A DNA stretch of 64,000 nt from Pseudogemmobacter faecipullorum (GTDB lineage Bacteria; Pseudomonadota; Alphaproteobacteria; Rhodobacterales; Rhodobacteraceae). The translations under genes were made by a program, and so were the position numbers. Under the pieces are notes generated by a model. That model was not told the DNA's origin and ran no database searches. It saw only the letters and a list, made by a program, of their open reading frames with translations. Positions 18,701 through 26,908 of the stretch are shown here, one piece after another (positions within the stretch are counted from its first letter, which is position 1; every line of letters begins with the position of its first letter). Location of the stretch: positions 1 to 64,000 of the forward strand of contig NZ_JACDXX010000010.1 in the NCBI RefSeq assembly GCF_020539525.1, read 5' to 3'.

Positions 18701-18886
18701 CAGCCGCGCGAGGTTCAGCAGACGCAGCGAGGGCAGCGCCTGCCGCCCCCGCTGCCATCCGGCCACGAAAGCGCCGAGGTCACTGTCGGAAAAGCTGAGC
18801 ACCACCAGATCTGCCGGGCTCTGCCCGGGATCCTCCGGCACCGCCGTCTCTTCAAGACCATGACTTTCGCGAAACAGGACATGCAT
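15707..18886 (-). CDS. cobN: CobN, cobaltochelatase large subunit
   Basis: 1059 residues; the porphyrin-binding H-like subunit of the ATP-dependent cobaltochelatase that inserts cobalt into hydrogenobyrinic acid a,c-diamide. Family blocks include KSYWSYGAEQVSRLA, the GAHGTLEWLPGKAAALS motif, WGSATMRTAGEDYAMAL, DVTLRISGLFRDTFPELV and the C-terminal NPVWIAAMMRHGFRGAAEIAATLEHMAAFAEWAG. It is shorter than the roughly 1275-residue Pseudomonas enzyme but no conserved block is obviously missing. The partner subunits CobS and CobT are not in the window. It overlaps cobW by 1 nt and cobG by 4 nt. Confidence 0.93.
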   Translation of the reverse strand: MHVLFRESHGLEETAVPEDPGQSPADLVVLSFSDSDLGAFVAGWQRGRQALPSLRLLNLARLRHPVSVDTYLAQTLSGARGILIRMIGGKSYWSYGAEQVSRLARERGIALAVLPGDGAEDPQLDGLSTLPLATLRRLTALCEAGGEIAAQAALAQLALAAGLYAGPVQGLKRLDNHGFWHPDQGQLSCFTRDESKALILIPFYRSWAVAADTAAIGALIRAFEAQGFQAVGAFLPGLKNDQAAAWLRDILPALRPAAIVNTTAFSGRESGGSVLDLAGVPVFQALHASSTRAAWAEAEAGLSAADLAMHVALPEMDGRISGGVISFKEEAETDPQLQFRLRRHRPDAERIAALVRRVMAWLALAAKGAGARVALVLSNYPGKEWRLAHAVGLDAIASAAAIAAGLGEEITPEELLASLQASRLTWPGSGFERALASLPGGLQPGPAPAPGPCQFQAFWQGNLLIALQPERGQPEAREAEYHDLSLAPSRDYIAFYLWLRQGAAVDAIIHIGAHGTLEWLPGKAAALSAECWPEALTAGLPVIYPFIVSDPGEAAQARRRLGALTLGHLPPPLAAAALPEGLVRLEGLLDEFSVAEGLDPARRERLAGVIRTEARAQGLEDELNLGPDASPAEAITAIDRFLCDLKESQFAEGLHIWGRGWPDESGTLRGDPASLAAERQSVVLALSGRFIAPGPSGSPWRGRSDVLPTGRNLYGLDPRAVPSQTAWAQGVRLAGEVLRRHLQDHGDYPRALVLNLWGSATMRTAGEDYAMALHLAGLAPVWDSASGRVSGFEVTPLALLDRPRIDVTLRISGLFRDTFPELVTLFEAGAAALAARDELVDMNPYPASGGARVFSPAPGRYGTGILDEMTAAEAGQAWLAHSAWTGTAGGDPLALAARLAASDGFVLTQDLPESDILLAMDYAAHAAGFAAARGGNVPLYILDNTRPERPRARLLREDIARIVRGRASNPVWIAAMMRHGFRGAAEIAATLEHMAAFAEWAGAVPDSLFDLCHAATLGRAEVRSFLAETNPGALQAMEAVFARYLGPERRNARADEALQ

Positions 18887-19902
18887 CAGGCAAGCGCCGC
18901 CCGGATCGCCTCAGGATTGATGTGGTCATGCTCTGCAATCACCACCAGACGCCCCTGGCGCGGCTGCGCCCCCCAGGGGCGGTCATACTGATGGCGCACC
19001 CGCGCGCCCACCGCCTGGATCAGCAGCCGCATAGGCCGGCCTGTTACCGCCACATGGCCTTTCACCCGCAGGATATTCTGGCTTTCTGCCAGCTGTTTAA
19101 CCTTTGCAGCAAAGGCTTCGGCTTCCTGTTGCTCGGGCAGATCGATGACGATCGTGTCAAAATCATCATGATCATGATCCTCATGGCCATCATGATGCGA
19201 GGGCCGCGCCCCGAGACTGTCTTCAGCGGCAGCATTCAGCCCCAGCACCAGGCGGGCATCAATCACCCCTTCGGTAAGCGCGAGCATGGGCAAAGCGCGC
19301 GGGGCCGCGGCCAGGATGATCTCGCGGGCCCGGGCCAGGCCCGGCGCTCCGGCCAGATCGGCCTTTGACAGCAGTACCATATCGGCGCAGGCGATCTGAT
19401 CCTCAAACACTTCAGACAGCGGCGTCTCGTGATCGGCCTCGCCGGTCTCGCCCGGCCGGGCCGGATCAGGGGCAAAACGGCCCGCCGCCACCGCTTCGGC
19501 ATCGGCCAGCGCAATCACCCCGTCAATGGTGATGCGCGAGCGCAGATCCGGCCAGTCAAAGGCCTTGAGCAGGGGTTTCGGCAGCGCCAGACCTGAGGTC
19601 TCAATCACGATATGGTCAGGCTTCGGATCGAGGGCGAGCAGGCGCTCAATCGAGGGGATGAACTCATCCGCGACGGTGCAGCAGATGCAGCCATTGGTCA
19701 GCTCAACGATGCTGGCCTCCGGGCAGTTGCTGTCAGCGCAGGCGCGGATCAGATCGCCATCCACCCCGACATCGCCAAATTCATTGACCAGAACCGCCAG
19801 CCGCCGCCCCTCGGGATTTTGCAGCAGATGCCGGATCAGCGTGGTTTTGCCTGCACCGAGAAAGCCGGTGATGACGGTAACAGGGGTTTTTTCCAGTGAC
19901 AT
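18886..19902 (-). CDS. cobW: CobW, G3E-family GTPase metallochaperone
   Basis: 338 residues. Walker A GFLGAGKT at 13-20, the metal-binding GCICC at 71-75, an SKADL guanine motif and a His/Asp-rich tract (SHHDGHEDHDHDD) before the CobW C-terminal domain. G3E proteins deliver metals in a GTP-dependent way; here cobalt for the chelatase encoded next is the natural inference. The gene overlaps cobN by 1 nt and directly follows the DUF1636 gene. The His-rich insert is a likely metal buffer. Confidence 0.93.
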   Translation of the reverse strand: MSLEKTPVTVITGFLGAGKTTLIRHLLQNPEGRRLAVLVNEFGDVGVDGDLIRACADSNCPEASIVELTNGCICCTVADEFIPSIERLLALDPKPDHIVIETSGLALPKPLLKAFDWPDLRSRITIDGVIALADAEAVAAGRFAPDPARPGETGEADHETPLSEVFEDQIACADMVLLSKADLAGAPGLARAREIILAAAPRALPMLALTEGVIDARLVLGLNAAAEDSLGARPSHHDGHEDHDHDDFDTIVIDLPEQQEAEAFAAKVKQLAESQNILRVKGHVAVTGRPMRLLIQAVGARVRHQYDRPWGAQPRQGRLVVIAEHDHINPEAIRAALA

Positions 19903-20253
19903 TCAGTCCTCCAGCGGCGGGATACGGGCGATGGTGTTTTTGCGGATCACCTCCGGGCGCTCGCGCCAGGGCACGATCCCATCCGCGCTGGCCTGATAGG
20001 CCCTGGCAAAAGCGATCACCTCTTCCAGATCATGATCGGGATCGAGACCGCCCTGGACATAGGTCCAGCGCCCCGGCCCGCGTAAAGTCACCACGCAGCT
20101 GTTGCTGCAGGCCGAAAAGCATTCCTGAATATCATGGGCGACGCCGCGTTGCGTCAGCGCTGCCGAAAGCCTTGCGCCATCGCGCAGCTCATCCGGCAGC
20201 CATCCCTCGCGGCGACAGGTGGTACAGACCACCAGTCTTTCCTGTCCGGCCAT
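19903..20253 (-). CDS. DUF1636 ferredoxin-like metal-binding protein
   Basis: 116 residues from the ATG at 20253, which has GGGAGG just ahead; an open extension upstream lacks homology. Cysteines 10 and 13 (CTTC) and 45, 49, 53 (CFSACSNSC) look like a thioredoxin-fold 2Fe-2S or metal site. The family is often found next to cobW and cobN. As first gene of the operon it lies 134 nt downstream of a cobalamin riboswitch. Role unknown; electron supply to CobG or metal handling are possibilities only. Confidence 0.8.
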   Translation of the reverse strand: MAGQERLVVCTTCRREGWLPDELRDGARLSAALTQRGVAHDIQECFSACSNSCVVTLRGPGRWTYVQGGLDPDHDLEEVIAFARAYQASADGIVPWRERPEVIRKNTIARIPPLED

Positions 20254-20386
20254 ATGCCCTCCCGGCATGCCAGGATGCGGAAATGAGGAAGCGGGACAGA
20301 CTGCACGGAACAAGAGAGGCCCGCGCATGGCTGACCTGCGGCTCCTCCCGACCGCATCGATCCGCGCTGCGATAATCGCAACGCAC

Positions 20387-20565
20387 GCTGGCAGGTCTCC
20401 CGGCTTGCGGATCCCGGGGTTTCCCCCTGCGGTCTTTCGCCCTTCCCGGGATTTCTCCCAGTGGCTTTCGAAAGACCTCTCCGGTCACGGTCGCGGGGGC
20501 GGCTGCGCTTCACCGGAACTCCGGCTATCGCATTCCCTCTTCGCCTGCCCTAAGCAGGAACCAAC
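20387..20565 (-). promoter_or_regulatory. Cobalamin riboswitch (cob operon)
   Basis: On the minus strand the order is a CCTGC/GCAGG hairpin, GAGGGAAT, CCGGTGAAGC, CCCCCGCGACCGT, GCCACTGGGAG, GGGAAGG and the B12 box AAGCCGGGAGACCTGCC. It reads into the DUF1636-cobW-cobN-cobG-cobH-cobI-cobJ operon. The core CGCGACCGT differs from the CGCAACTGT of the other copy in this window at two places. It should lower expression of the corrin-ring and chelatase genes when adenosylcobalamin is abundant. Confidence 0.92.
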
Positions 20566-20615
20566 GATGGTTCAGCAGAGCCATGTTCCTGCCCGCATTG
20601 TCAAGGGAGCACACC

Positions 20616-21242
20616 ATGGCTGACCCCGTTTCTATGGAAGCTGAAGCCGCCCGCCACGCTGCCAAAAAGGCAAAGATCAAAGCCGCGCGCGATAAAATCA
20701 TGGCCGAGAAGACCGGCGAAAAAGGTCTGATCCTGGTGCTGACCGGGCCGGGTAAGGGCAAATCCTCATCGGGCTTTGGCATGGTGATGCGGGCGATCTC
20801 GCATCAGATGCCGGTCGCGGTGGTGCAGTTCATCAAAGGCGCCATGGCCACGGGCGAGCGGGATTTTCTGATCCGGCATTTCCCCGATCTGTGCCAGTTT
20901 TATACGATGGGAGAAGGCTTTACCTGGGAGACCCAGGATCTTGCCCGCGATAAAGCCGCCGCTGCCGCCGCCTGGGAAAAGGCCAAATCATTGATCCGTG
21001 ACAGCAATAACCGGCTGGTGCTGCTCGATGAAATCAATATCGCACTGCGCTATGATTATCTCGATATTGCCGAAGTGGTGGCGTTTTTGCGCGATGAAAA
21101 GCCAGCGATGACCCATGTGCTGCTCACCGGACGCAATGCGAAGCCCGAACTGATCGAATCGGCCGATCTGGTGACCGAAATGACGGCGCTGAAACATCCG
21201 TTCCGCGCCGGGATCAAAGCCCAGCCAGGGATTGAATTCTGA
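20616..21242 (+). CDS. cobO: CobO, corrinoid adenosyltransferase
   Basis: 208 residues; transfers the adenosyl group of ATP to cob(I)yrinic acid a,c-diamide. P-loop GPGKGKS at 44-50, then [39 protein letters not shown] and [20 protein letters not shown], all typical of CobO/BtuR. The ATG at 20616 has AAGGGAG ahead; an ATG at 20583 gives no homologous sequence. It is divergent from the riboswitch operon and overlaps cobQ by 1 nt. Confidence 0.93.
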   Translation: MADPVSMEAEAARHAAKKAKIKAARDKIMAEKTGEKGLILVLTGPGKGKSSSGFGMVMRAISHQMPVAVVQFIKGAMATGERDFLIRHFPDLCQFYTMGEGFTWETQDLARDKAAAAAAWEKAKSLIRDSNNRLVLLDEINIALRYDYLDIAEVVAFLRDEKPAMTHVLLTGRNAKPELIESADLVTEMTALKHPFRAGIKAQPGIEF

Positions 21243-22702
21243 TGCCGGGGCTGATGATCCAGGGCACCGGCTCGAATGTCGGCAAATCGCTGCTGGTCGC
21301 CGGGCTGTGCCGGGTCTTCCGGCAGCGCGGGCTGAGCGTCGCGCCATTCAAGCCGCAGAATATGTCGAATAATGCCGCGGTCACTGCCGATGGCGGCGAG
21401 ATCGGCCGGGCTCAGGCGCTGCAGGCCTGGGCTGCCGGGCTTGAGCCGCATTCGGATATGAACCCGGTGCTGCTGAAGCCCGAAAGTGATCGCGGCGCCC
21501 AGGTGATCGTGCAGGGCAGACGCCTGACCTCCACCCGGGCCCGTGATTATGCGGCGCTGAAGCCCCGGCTGATGGAAGCGGTCCTCGAGAGCTATCGCCG
21601 TCTCGAGGCAAAGGCTGATCTGGTGATGGTTGAAGGCGCCGGCAGCCCGGCCGAAATCAATCTGCGCGCCAATGATATTGCCAATATGGGCTTTGCCCGG
21701 GCGGCAGGCCTGCCGGTGGTGCTGGTGGGCGATATTGATCGCGGTGGGGTCATCGCCCAGATTGTCGGCAGCCAGGCGGTGATGGATCCGGCCGATAATG
21801 CGCTGATCCGGGGCTTTATCGTCAACCGCTTCCGCGGTGATCCCGCCCTGTTCGAGGATGGCTACCGCTATATCGCCGAACGCACCGCCTGGCCCGGCTT
21901 TGGCCTGGTGCCCTGGTTTACCGGCGCAGGTGCGCTGCCTGCCGAAGATGCCCTGGATCTGACGCCTTCCGGATCCGGGCCGGTGAAAATTGCCTGCCTC
22001 GCTTTCTCACGGATCGCCAATTTTGACGATCTCGATCCGCTGAAAATGGACCCTTCGGTGCGGCTCGAGATGGTCTGGCCCGGCAGGCCGATCCCCGGCG
22101 ATGCCGCCCTGGTCATTCTGCCGGGCAGCAAATCGACCCGCGCTGATCTGGCCTTTCTGCGCCAGCAGGGCTGGGATATTGATCTCGAGGCACATCACCG
22201 CCGCGGCGGGCGTATTCTCGGGATCTGCGGCGGCTATCAGATGCTGGGCGAGGTTATTGCCGATCCGCTTGGCCTTGAGGGCGATCCCGGCGAGACCCGG
22301 GGCCTGGGCTACCTGCGGCTGCAGACCGTGATGTCGGCCGAAAAGACCCTCGCCCCGGTGACTGCCCGCCATGCCCGCACCGGGTTTGAGGTCAGCGGCT
22401 ATGAGATCCATCTGGGCCGCAGCGAAGGGGCCGACACCGCCCGGCCCTTTGCTATGATCGCAGATCGCCCCGAGGGCGCCGTCTCGGCCGACGGGCTGGT
22501 CGAGGGCAGCTATCTGCACGGCCTCTTTACCGCCGATGCTTTCCGCGCCGCCTGGCTACAGGGGCTCGGGGCGCAGCCGCTGACCTTTTCCTATGCGAAA
22601 AAGGTCGATCAGACCCTCGATGATCTGGCCGCCCATCTTGAAGCGCATCTGCAGATTGACGCGCTGCTGGAGCTGGCCCGCCAGACCTCCCGCCCGGGCT
22701 GA
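21242..22702 (+). CDS. cobQ: CobQ, cobyric acid synthase
   Basis: 486 residues; amidates positions b, d, e and g of adenosylcobyrinic a,c-diamide with glutamine and ATP. It has an N-terminal dethiobiotin-synthase-like ATP domain (GTGSNVGKS, residues 8-16; [12 protein letters not shown]) and a class I glutamine amidotransferase domain with Cys329 ([10 protein letters not shown]) and His426 (GSYLHGLF). Usual length. It follows cobO with a TGATG overlap. This is the last corrin step encoded in the window. Confidence 0.94.
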   Translation: MPGLMIQGTGSNVGKSLLVAGLCRVFRQRGLSVAPFKPQNMSNNAAVTADGGEIGRAQALQAWAAGLEPHSDMNPVLLKPESDRGAQVIVQGRRLTSTRARDYAALKPRLMEAVLESYRRLEAKADLVMVEGAGSPAEINLRANDIANMGFARAAGLPVVLVGDIDRGGVIAQIVGSQAVMDPADNALIRGFIVNRFRGDPALFEDGYRYIAERTAWPGFGLVPWFTGAGALPAEDALDLTPSGSGPVKIACLAFSRIANFDDLDPLKMDPSVRLEMVWPGRPIPGDAALVILPGSKSTRADLAFLRQQGWDIDLEAHHRRGGRILGICGGYQMLGEVIADPLGLEGDPGETRGLGYLRLQTVMSAEKTLAPVTARHARTGFEVSGYEIHLGRSEGADTARPFAMIADRPEGAVSADGLVEGSYLHGLFTADAFRAAWLQGLGAQPLTFSYAKKVDQTLDDLAAHLEAHLQIDALLELARQTSRPG

Positions 22703-22801
22703 TATCCCTGCCCCGGTGCGGGCAGCGGCCCGGTGGCTAAGACGAGGCAGCGGCCGAGGATACGACTCAGGCCGCCGTCGATGCCCGGCAGAGTTGAGGT
22801 T

Positions 22802-23416
22802 TCAGCCCGGCCCGGCCTCGGCTGGCAGCGGGCTGATGAAGACATCATAGCGCGTTGATTTACCAAGGATCTGGTGCGAGGGCTTGCGGATGCCCTCGAT
22901 ATACGCGCCCTTCAGCGGCCATTTCAGCACCACACGTTTGCGCGCGCTGGCCAGCGCCACCCGCATCAGCTCGGGGGAATCGTCATCGCTGCCGACAATC
23001 TCCCGCACCTGGCGCAATGGCAGTTTCACAAGGGCCGAGCCTTTGCGCGCCGGATGCATCGGATCGACATAGATCACTTCCGGCGCCAGCTGCGGCAGCA
23101 GATCTTTCGCATCACCGCAGAGAAGCGTCATCCGATCTGCGATCCCGGCATATTCCCCACCCGCCTGGCGGCATTGCTCCAGACCCTCGGCCAGCATCAG
23201 CTGCATCTCTTCCGAGCGCTCGATCAGGGTGACCCGCGCCCCGAGCGAGGCCATGATGAAAGCATCCCGGCCGAGGCCCGCAGTCGCATCCACGACATGC
23301 AGCTCTTCTTTGCCCCGGATCCCGATGGCGCGGCCAATGGTCTGCTGGCGGCCCCCGCCATATTTCAGACGATGCGCCATCGCGCCGCTCAGATAATCAA
23401 CGCGTAGGCTGCTCAT
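22802..23416 (-). CDS. rsmJ: RsmJ-like 16S rRNA guanine methyltransferase
   Basis: 204 residues. The core matches RsmJ (YhiQ), which makes m2G1516 in 16S rRNA: VVDATAGLGRDAFIMASLGARVTLIERS from residue 41, YVDPMHPARKGSA as the catalytic loop, VGSDDDSPEL, RVVLKWP and GKSTRYDVF. The E. coli enzyme is about 250 residues, so this one lacks part of the usual N-terminal domain; the frame upstream offers no homologous extension. It stands alone, convergent with cobQ and divergent from the flavoenzyme gene at 23693. Confidence 0.78.
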   Translation of the reverse strand: MSSLRVDYLSGAMAHRLKYGGGRQQTIGRAIGIRGKEELHVVDATAGLGRDAFIMASLGARVTLIERSEEMQLMLAEGLEQCRQAGGEYAGIADRMTLLCGDAKDLLPQLAPEVIYVDPMHPARKGSALVKLPLRQVREIVGSDDDSPELMRVALASARKRVVLKWPLKGAYIEGIRKPSHQILGKSTRYDVFISPLPAEAGPG

Positions 23417-23692
23417 GGCCTTGTCCTTTCACGAGAGCTTCCCGGCGCGTCCGTCATTGAACCGGCCTGCAGCACTCATAAATCTCCGCCCAATCCTGGA
23501 CAAGCCGGGCATGTCCGCCTCTGGCCCCTCTTGCCCGGCCTCAGCCCCGGCTCTGCCCCCGGAAGATGGGCGCGGGATCGACCCGGTGCATTACCTGTGG
23601 TTATGCCTGGCTCACTTTTTGTGAGATACCCGCTCTGGTCCCACTCCCCTATCCTCCTCTCAAAGATATTTTCGCCCCGCCCGGAGGAAGAA

Positions 23693-25669
23693 ATGGGTTC
23701 TCAGTCCTTTGAGAGGCTTTTCAGCCCCCTCACCATTCGCGGACATGTCATCCGCAATCGCATCCTGTCGAGCGGGCATCAGACCTATCTGGCGGAACAG
23801 AACCTGCCCGGGCCGAAGATGATTGCCTATCATGAGGCGCGGGCGCGCGGCGGGGCCGGGCTGATCATCACGGAATCGGCCCGTTTTCATGCCTCGAGCA
23901 GTTCCGCCGCCCCGGATCTGGTTATCCTGGAAGATGACCAGATCGCGCCTTATGCCGCGCTGGCCGAGGCCGTGCACCGCCATGGCAGCAAGATTATCGG
24001 CCAGCTCTCGCATTCCGGACGGGTGACCCGGCGCATGGCCCAGGGGATGCGGGGCGTGGTCTACGCCCCCTCTCCGGTGCCCGATCACCGCTTCCATACC
24101 CTGCCCCGGGAAATGCCCTCTGAAATGGTGGCCGAGATCATCCGAGCCGCAGGCGCGGGCGCGCGGCGCTATGCCGAGGCCGGCTATGACGGGGTCGAGC
24201 TCATGGCCAGCCATGGGCTGCTGTTCGCCCAGTTCCTCAACCCGCACAGCAATCTGCGCCAGGATCTCTATGGTGGCTCGTTCGAAAATCGTCTGCGGCC
24301 GCTGCGCGAGGCGCTGATCCTCGCCCGCCAGGCCATCGGGCCGGATAAAATCCTTGGGCTGCGGATTTCGGCGGCCGAGGATGAGATCTCGGGGCTTGAG
24401 GAAGATGAGGTCATCCGGATCTGCGCGGCCCTGAGCAGCGAGGGGCTGATTGATTATGTGAATACCAGCTATGGCAGCATGGCTGCGCTGGGTGCCTCGG
24501 TTCATGTGGTCCCACCGATGGAGATTGAGGCCGCCTATCTGGCTTCAAAATCCCAGGCAATCCGGGCGGCGGTCTCTGTTCCGGTCTTTCTGGCCGGGCG
24601 GATCAATCAGCCGCAGCTGGCCGAAGCAGTGCTCGCAGCTGGCCAGGCCGATCTCTGCGCCATGACCCGGGCCATGATCACCGATCCGGAGCTTGCGAAT
24701 AAGGCCCGGCTTGGCAGGACCGACGATATCCGGGCCTGTATCGGCTGCAATCAGGCCTGTATCGGCCATTACCATGCCGGCAATCCGATTTCCTGCATCC
24801 AGAACCCAGTGACCGGGCGCGAAACCATTTTCGCGGCACCGCCGGTCAGGGCGAAGGTGGCAAAACAGGTTCTGGTGATCGGAGGCGGTCCCGCAGGGAT
24901 GAAAGCCGCGCTGACAGCCGCCGAACTCGGCCATAAAGTCACCCTTGCCGAAGCCAGGGCGCAAACCGGCGGCCAGGCCCTGCTGGCGCAGCTTTTACCC
25001 GAGCGCGCTGAATTTGGCGGGCTGATCACCAATCTGCAGGCCGAACTGGCGCGTCACGCCGTGACCCTCCGGCTGAACACCCGGGTCGATGCGGCCCTGC
25101 TGGCCGAAATCGCCCCCGAAGCTGTCGTTCTGGCCACCGGTGCCACGCCTTACCGGCCGCAGATCGAGGGGGCAGAGGCCGGAGATCTGATTGATATTGC
25201 AGATCTGCTGAAGGGCGCGGCAAAGCCTGGCAAGCGGGTGGTGATCGCCGACTGGCGCTGCGACTGGCAGGGGATTGGCGCGGCGGTCATGCTGGCCCGC
25301 GCCGGACATCACGTCCGCCTCGCCGTTGACGGGATCTGCGCCGGTCAGAACCTGCAGCAATATGTCCGTGATCTCTGGGCCGGCAGGCTACATCAGCTCG
25401 GGATTGAGGTCATCCCCTATGCCCGGCTGTTCGGCGTGGATACCGACACTGCCTATTTCCTGCATGGGGCCAGCGGCCAGCCGATCATCCTTGAAGGCCT
25501 CGACAGCCTGGTGCTTGCCACGGGCCGCAGCCCACTGCTGGAGCTGGAGCCGGTGCTGCACGCCGCCGGATTGCCATTTATCACCATCGGCGATTGTGCA
25601 ACGCCGCGCAGCGCCGAAGAGGCCATCTATGAGGGCCTTGCAGAGGTGAGCGCATTTTTAAGCGCCTGA
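23693..25669 (+). CDS. OYE/FadH-family FMN-FAD-4Fe4S reductase
   Basis: 658 residues from the ATG after GGAGGAAGA. The N-terminal TIM barrel binds FMN (FSPLTIRGHVIRNRI, GQLSHSGR, LFAQFLNPHSNLRQDLYGGSFENR). A 4Fe-4S site has Cys349, Cys352, Cys356 and Cys368, the Cx2Cx3Cx11C spacing of 2,4-dienoyl-CoA reductase. The C-terminal FAD/NAD part has VIGGGPAGMKAALTAAELG. The family also contains trimethylamine dehydrogenase and N-methylproline demethylase-type enzymes. With a PotD-like binding protein next door, an amine or betaine demethylase is a reasonable guess, but the substrate is not shown. Confidence 0.85.
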   Translation: MGSQSFERLFSPLTIRGHVIRNRILSSGHQTYLAEQNLPGPKMIAYHEARARGGAGLIITESARFHASSSSAAPDLVILEDDQIAPYAALAEAVHRHGSKIIGQLSHSGRVTRRMAQGMRGVVYAPSPVPDHRFHTLPREMPSEMVAEIIRAAGAGARRYAEAGYDGVELMASHGLLFAQFLNPHSNLRQDLYGGSFENRLRPLREALILARQAIGPDKILGLRISAAEDEISGLEEDEVIRICAALSSEGLIDYVNTSYGSMAALGASVHVVPPMEIEAAYLASKSQAIRAAVSVPVFLAGRINQPQLAEAVLAAGQADLCAMTRAMITDPELANKARLGRTDDIRACIGCNQACIGHYHAGNPISCIQNPVTGRETIFAAPPVRAKVAKQVLVIGGGPAGMKAALTAAELGHKVTLAEARAQTGGQALLAQLLPERAEFGGLITNLQAELARHAVTLRLNTRVDAALLAEIAPEAVVLATGATPYRPQIEGAEAGDLIDIADLLKGAAKPGKRVVIADWRCDWQGIGAAVMLARAGHHVRLAVDGICAGQNLQQYVRDLWAGRLHQLGIEVIPYARLFGVDTDTAYFLHGASGQPIILEGLDSLVLATGRSPLLELEPVLHAAGLPFITIGDCATPRSAEEAIYEGLAEVSAFLSA

Positions 25670-25729
25670 CGCGCCCGCAGGATCTGCGCTCACCAGATAA
25701 AGATAACGCCTTAAAAACGGGAGGATACT

Positions 25730-26812
25730 ATGAAAAAATATATGAAAATCTCCATACTCGGCACCGCGCTTTCGCTGTCGCTCTCGGGCCTCGCCCGGGC
25801 TGAGCCTGTCGTCGGAGAAACGCCGGAAAACAGCCTCGCGGGCACCAGCCTGACCTTCGCCTCCTGGGGCGGCATTCTGCAGGAGGGTCAGATCGCCGCG
25901 CTCGGGCATTTCACCGAGCAGTCGGGGGTCGAACTGCTCTCCGATCCGGCCTATGAGATGAGCAAGCTGAAAGCCCAGGTCGAGGCCGGCACTCTGAACT
26001 GGGATGTGGTTCACACCAGCGAATATGACCCCTATGCCCATTGCGGCACCCTGGTGCAGCCGCTGGATCTGAGCATCATCGATACCTCGAAACTGCCCGG
26101 CGGCCATTATACCGAATGCGGCGTCCCGGCGCTGCTCTATGGTATCGTGCTGATGTATAATACCGAGAAATACGGTGATAATCCTCCGGCCTCGTGGAAG
26201 GACTTTTTCGATGTCGAAAAATTCCCCGGCACCCGCGCTATTCAGGGATCTTCCAGCCCCAGCGGCTCGCTGATCGAGGCCTCACTGCTGGCGCAGGGCG
26301 GTGAGCAGGCGACCATGCTGACCGAAGATGTCACGGCAGTGATTGATAAAGCGCTGCAACCGATCCGCGACAACAGCGAGTCCTTCATTTTCTGGACCAC
26401 CGGCGCCGAGCAGCAGAATATGATGGAATCCGGCGAGGCCGATATGATCATGGCCTGGACCGGCCGGGCGATGAACGCGGTGAAAAACGGCGCGCCCTAT
26501 CAGCCGGCCTGGAATCAGTGGCTGGTGGTCGAGGATTATCTCGCGGTCCCGAAAGGCGCGAAAAACCCGGCGGCTTCGAATGCGCTGATCAATGCCTATC
26601 TGGGCGCTGAGGCCCAGGCCATTTTTGCCGAGATGACCTCTTATTCTCCGGTGAATATCGATTCGAAACCGGCGCTGGAGCCCGAGGTCGCGGCTTTCCA
26701 GATTTCAACGCCTGAGCGTATCGCGCAAAGCTACCGCCATAACGTCAAGTACTGGGTCAGCCATTATGACGTTCTGCTGGCGAAATGGTCCGAATTCGTC
26801 GCGGGTTACTGA
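25730..26812 (+). CDS. Orphan PotD-like solute-binding protein
   Basis: 360 residues; signal peptide about 1-24 (GLARA), strong GGGAGG ribosome site before the ATG. The fold is family 1 extracellular binding protein of the polyamine type: LTFASWGGILQEGQ, WDVVHTSEYDP, VLMYNTEKYGDNPPASWKDFFDVEKFPG and a C-terminal PERIAQSYRHNVKYW. No permease or ATPase lies nearby, so it must pair with a remote transporter or act as a sensor. It follows the OYE-family gene by 60 nt and probably shares its transcript. Ligand unknown; polyamine or quaternary amine likely. Confidence 0.82.
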   Translation: MKKYMKISILGTALSLSLSGLARAEPVVGETPENSLAGTSLTFASWGGILQEGQIAALGHFTEQSGVELLSDPAYEMSKLKAQVEAGTLNWDVVHTSEYDPYAHCGTLVQPLDLSIIDTSKLPGGHYTECGVPALLYGIVLMYNTEKYGDNPPASWKDFFDVEKFPGTRAIQGSSSPSGSLIEASLLAQGGEQATMLTEDVTAVIDKALQPIRDNSESFIFWTTGAEQQNMMESGEADMIMAWTGRAMNAVKNGAPYQPAWNQWLVVEDYLAVPKGAKNPAASNALINAYLGAEAQAIFAEMTSYSPVNIDSKPALEPEVAAFQISTPERIAQSYRHNVKYWVSHYDVLLAKWSEFVAGY

Positions 26813-26831
26813 TCCTGCAGTGAGAAACCGG

Positions 26832-26861
26832 CGCGGCCATCACAGAAAGCTGGTGGCCGCG
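26832..26861 (+). terminator. Hairpin between binding-protein and LysR genes
   Basis: CGCGGCCA (26832-26839) pairs with TGGCCGCG (26854-26861), an 8-bp stem with a 14-base loop. No run of T residues follows, so termination is only possible. Confidence 0.35.
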
Positions 26862-26908
26862 TTCAGTTCTGATATCGGATTGCAGGATCAGCCACTGACC
26901 TTCATGCC

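Noticed and set aside
16565-18991. 808-codon open frame on the plus strand antisense to cobN
   Set aside because: CobN homology on the other strand is unambiguous; the antisense frame has low-complexity Arg/Gln/Gly composition.
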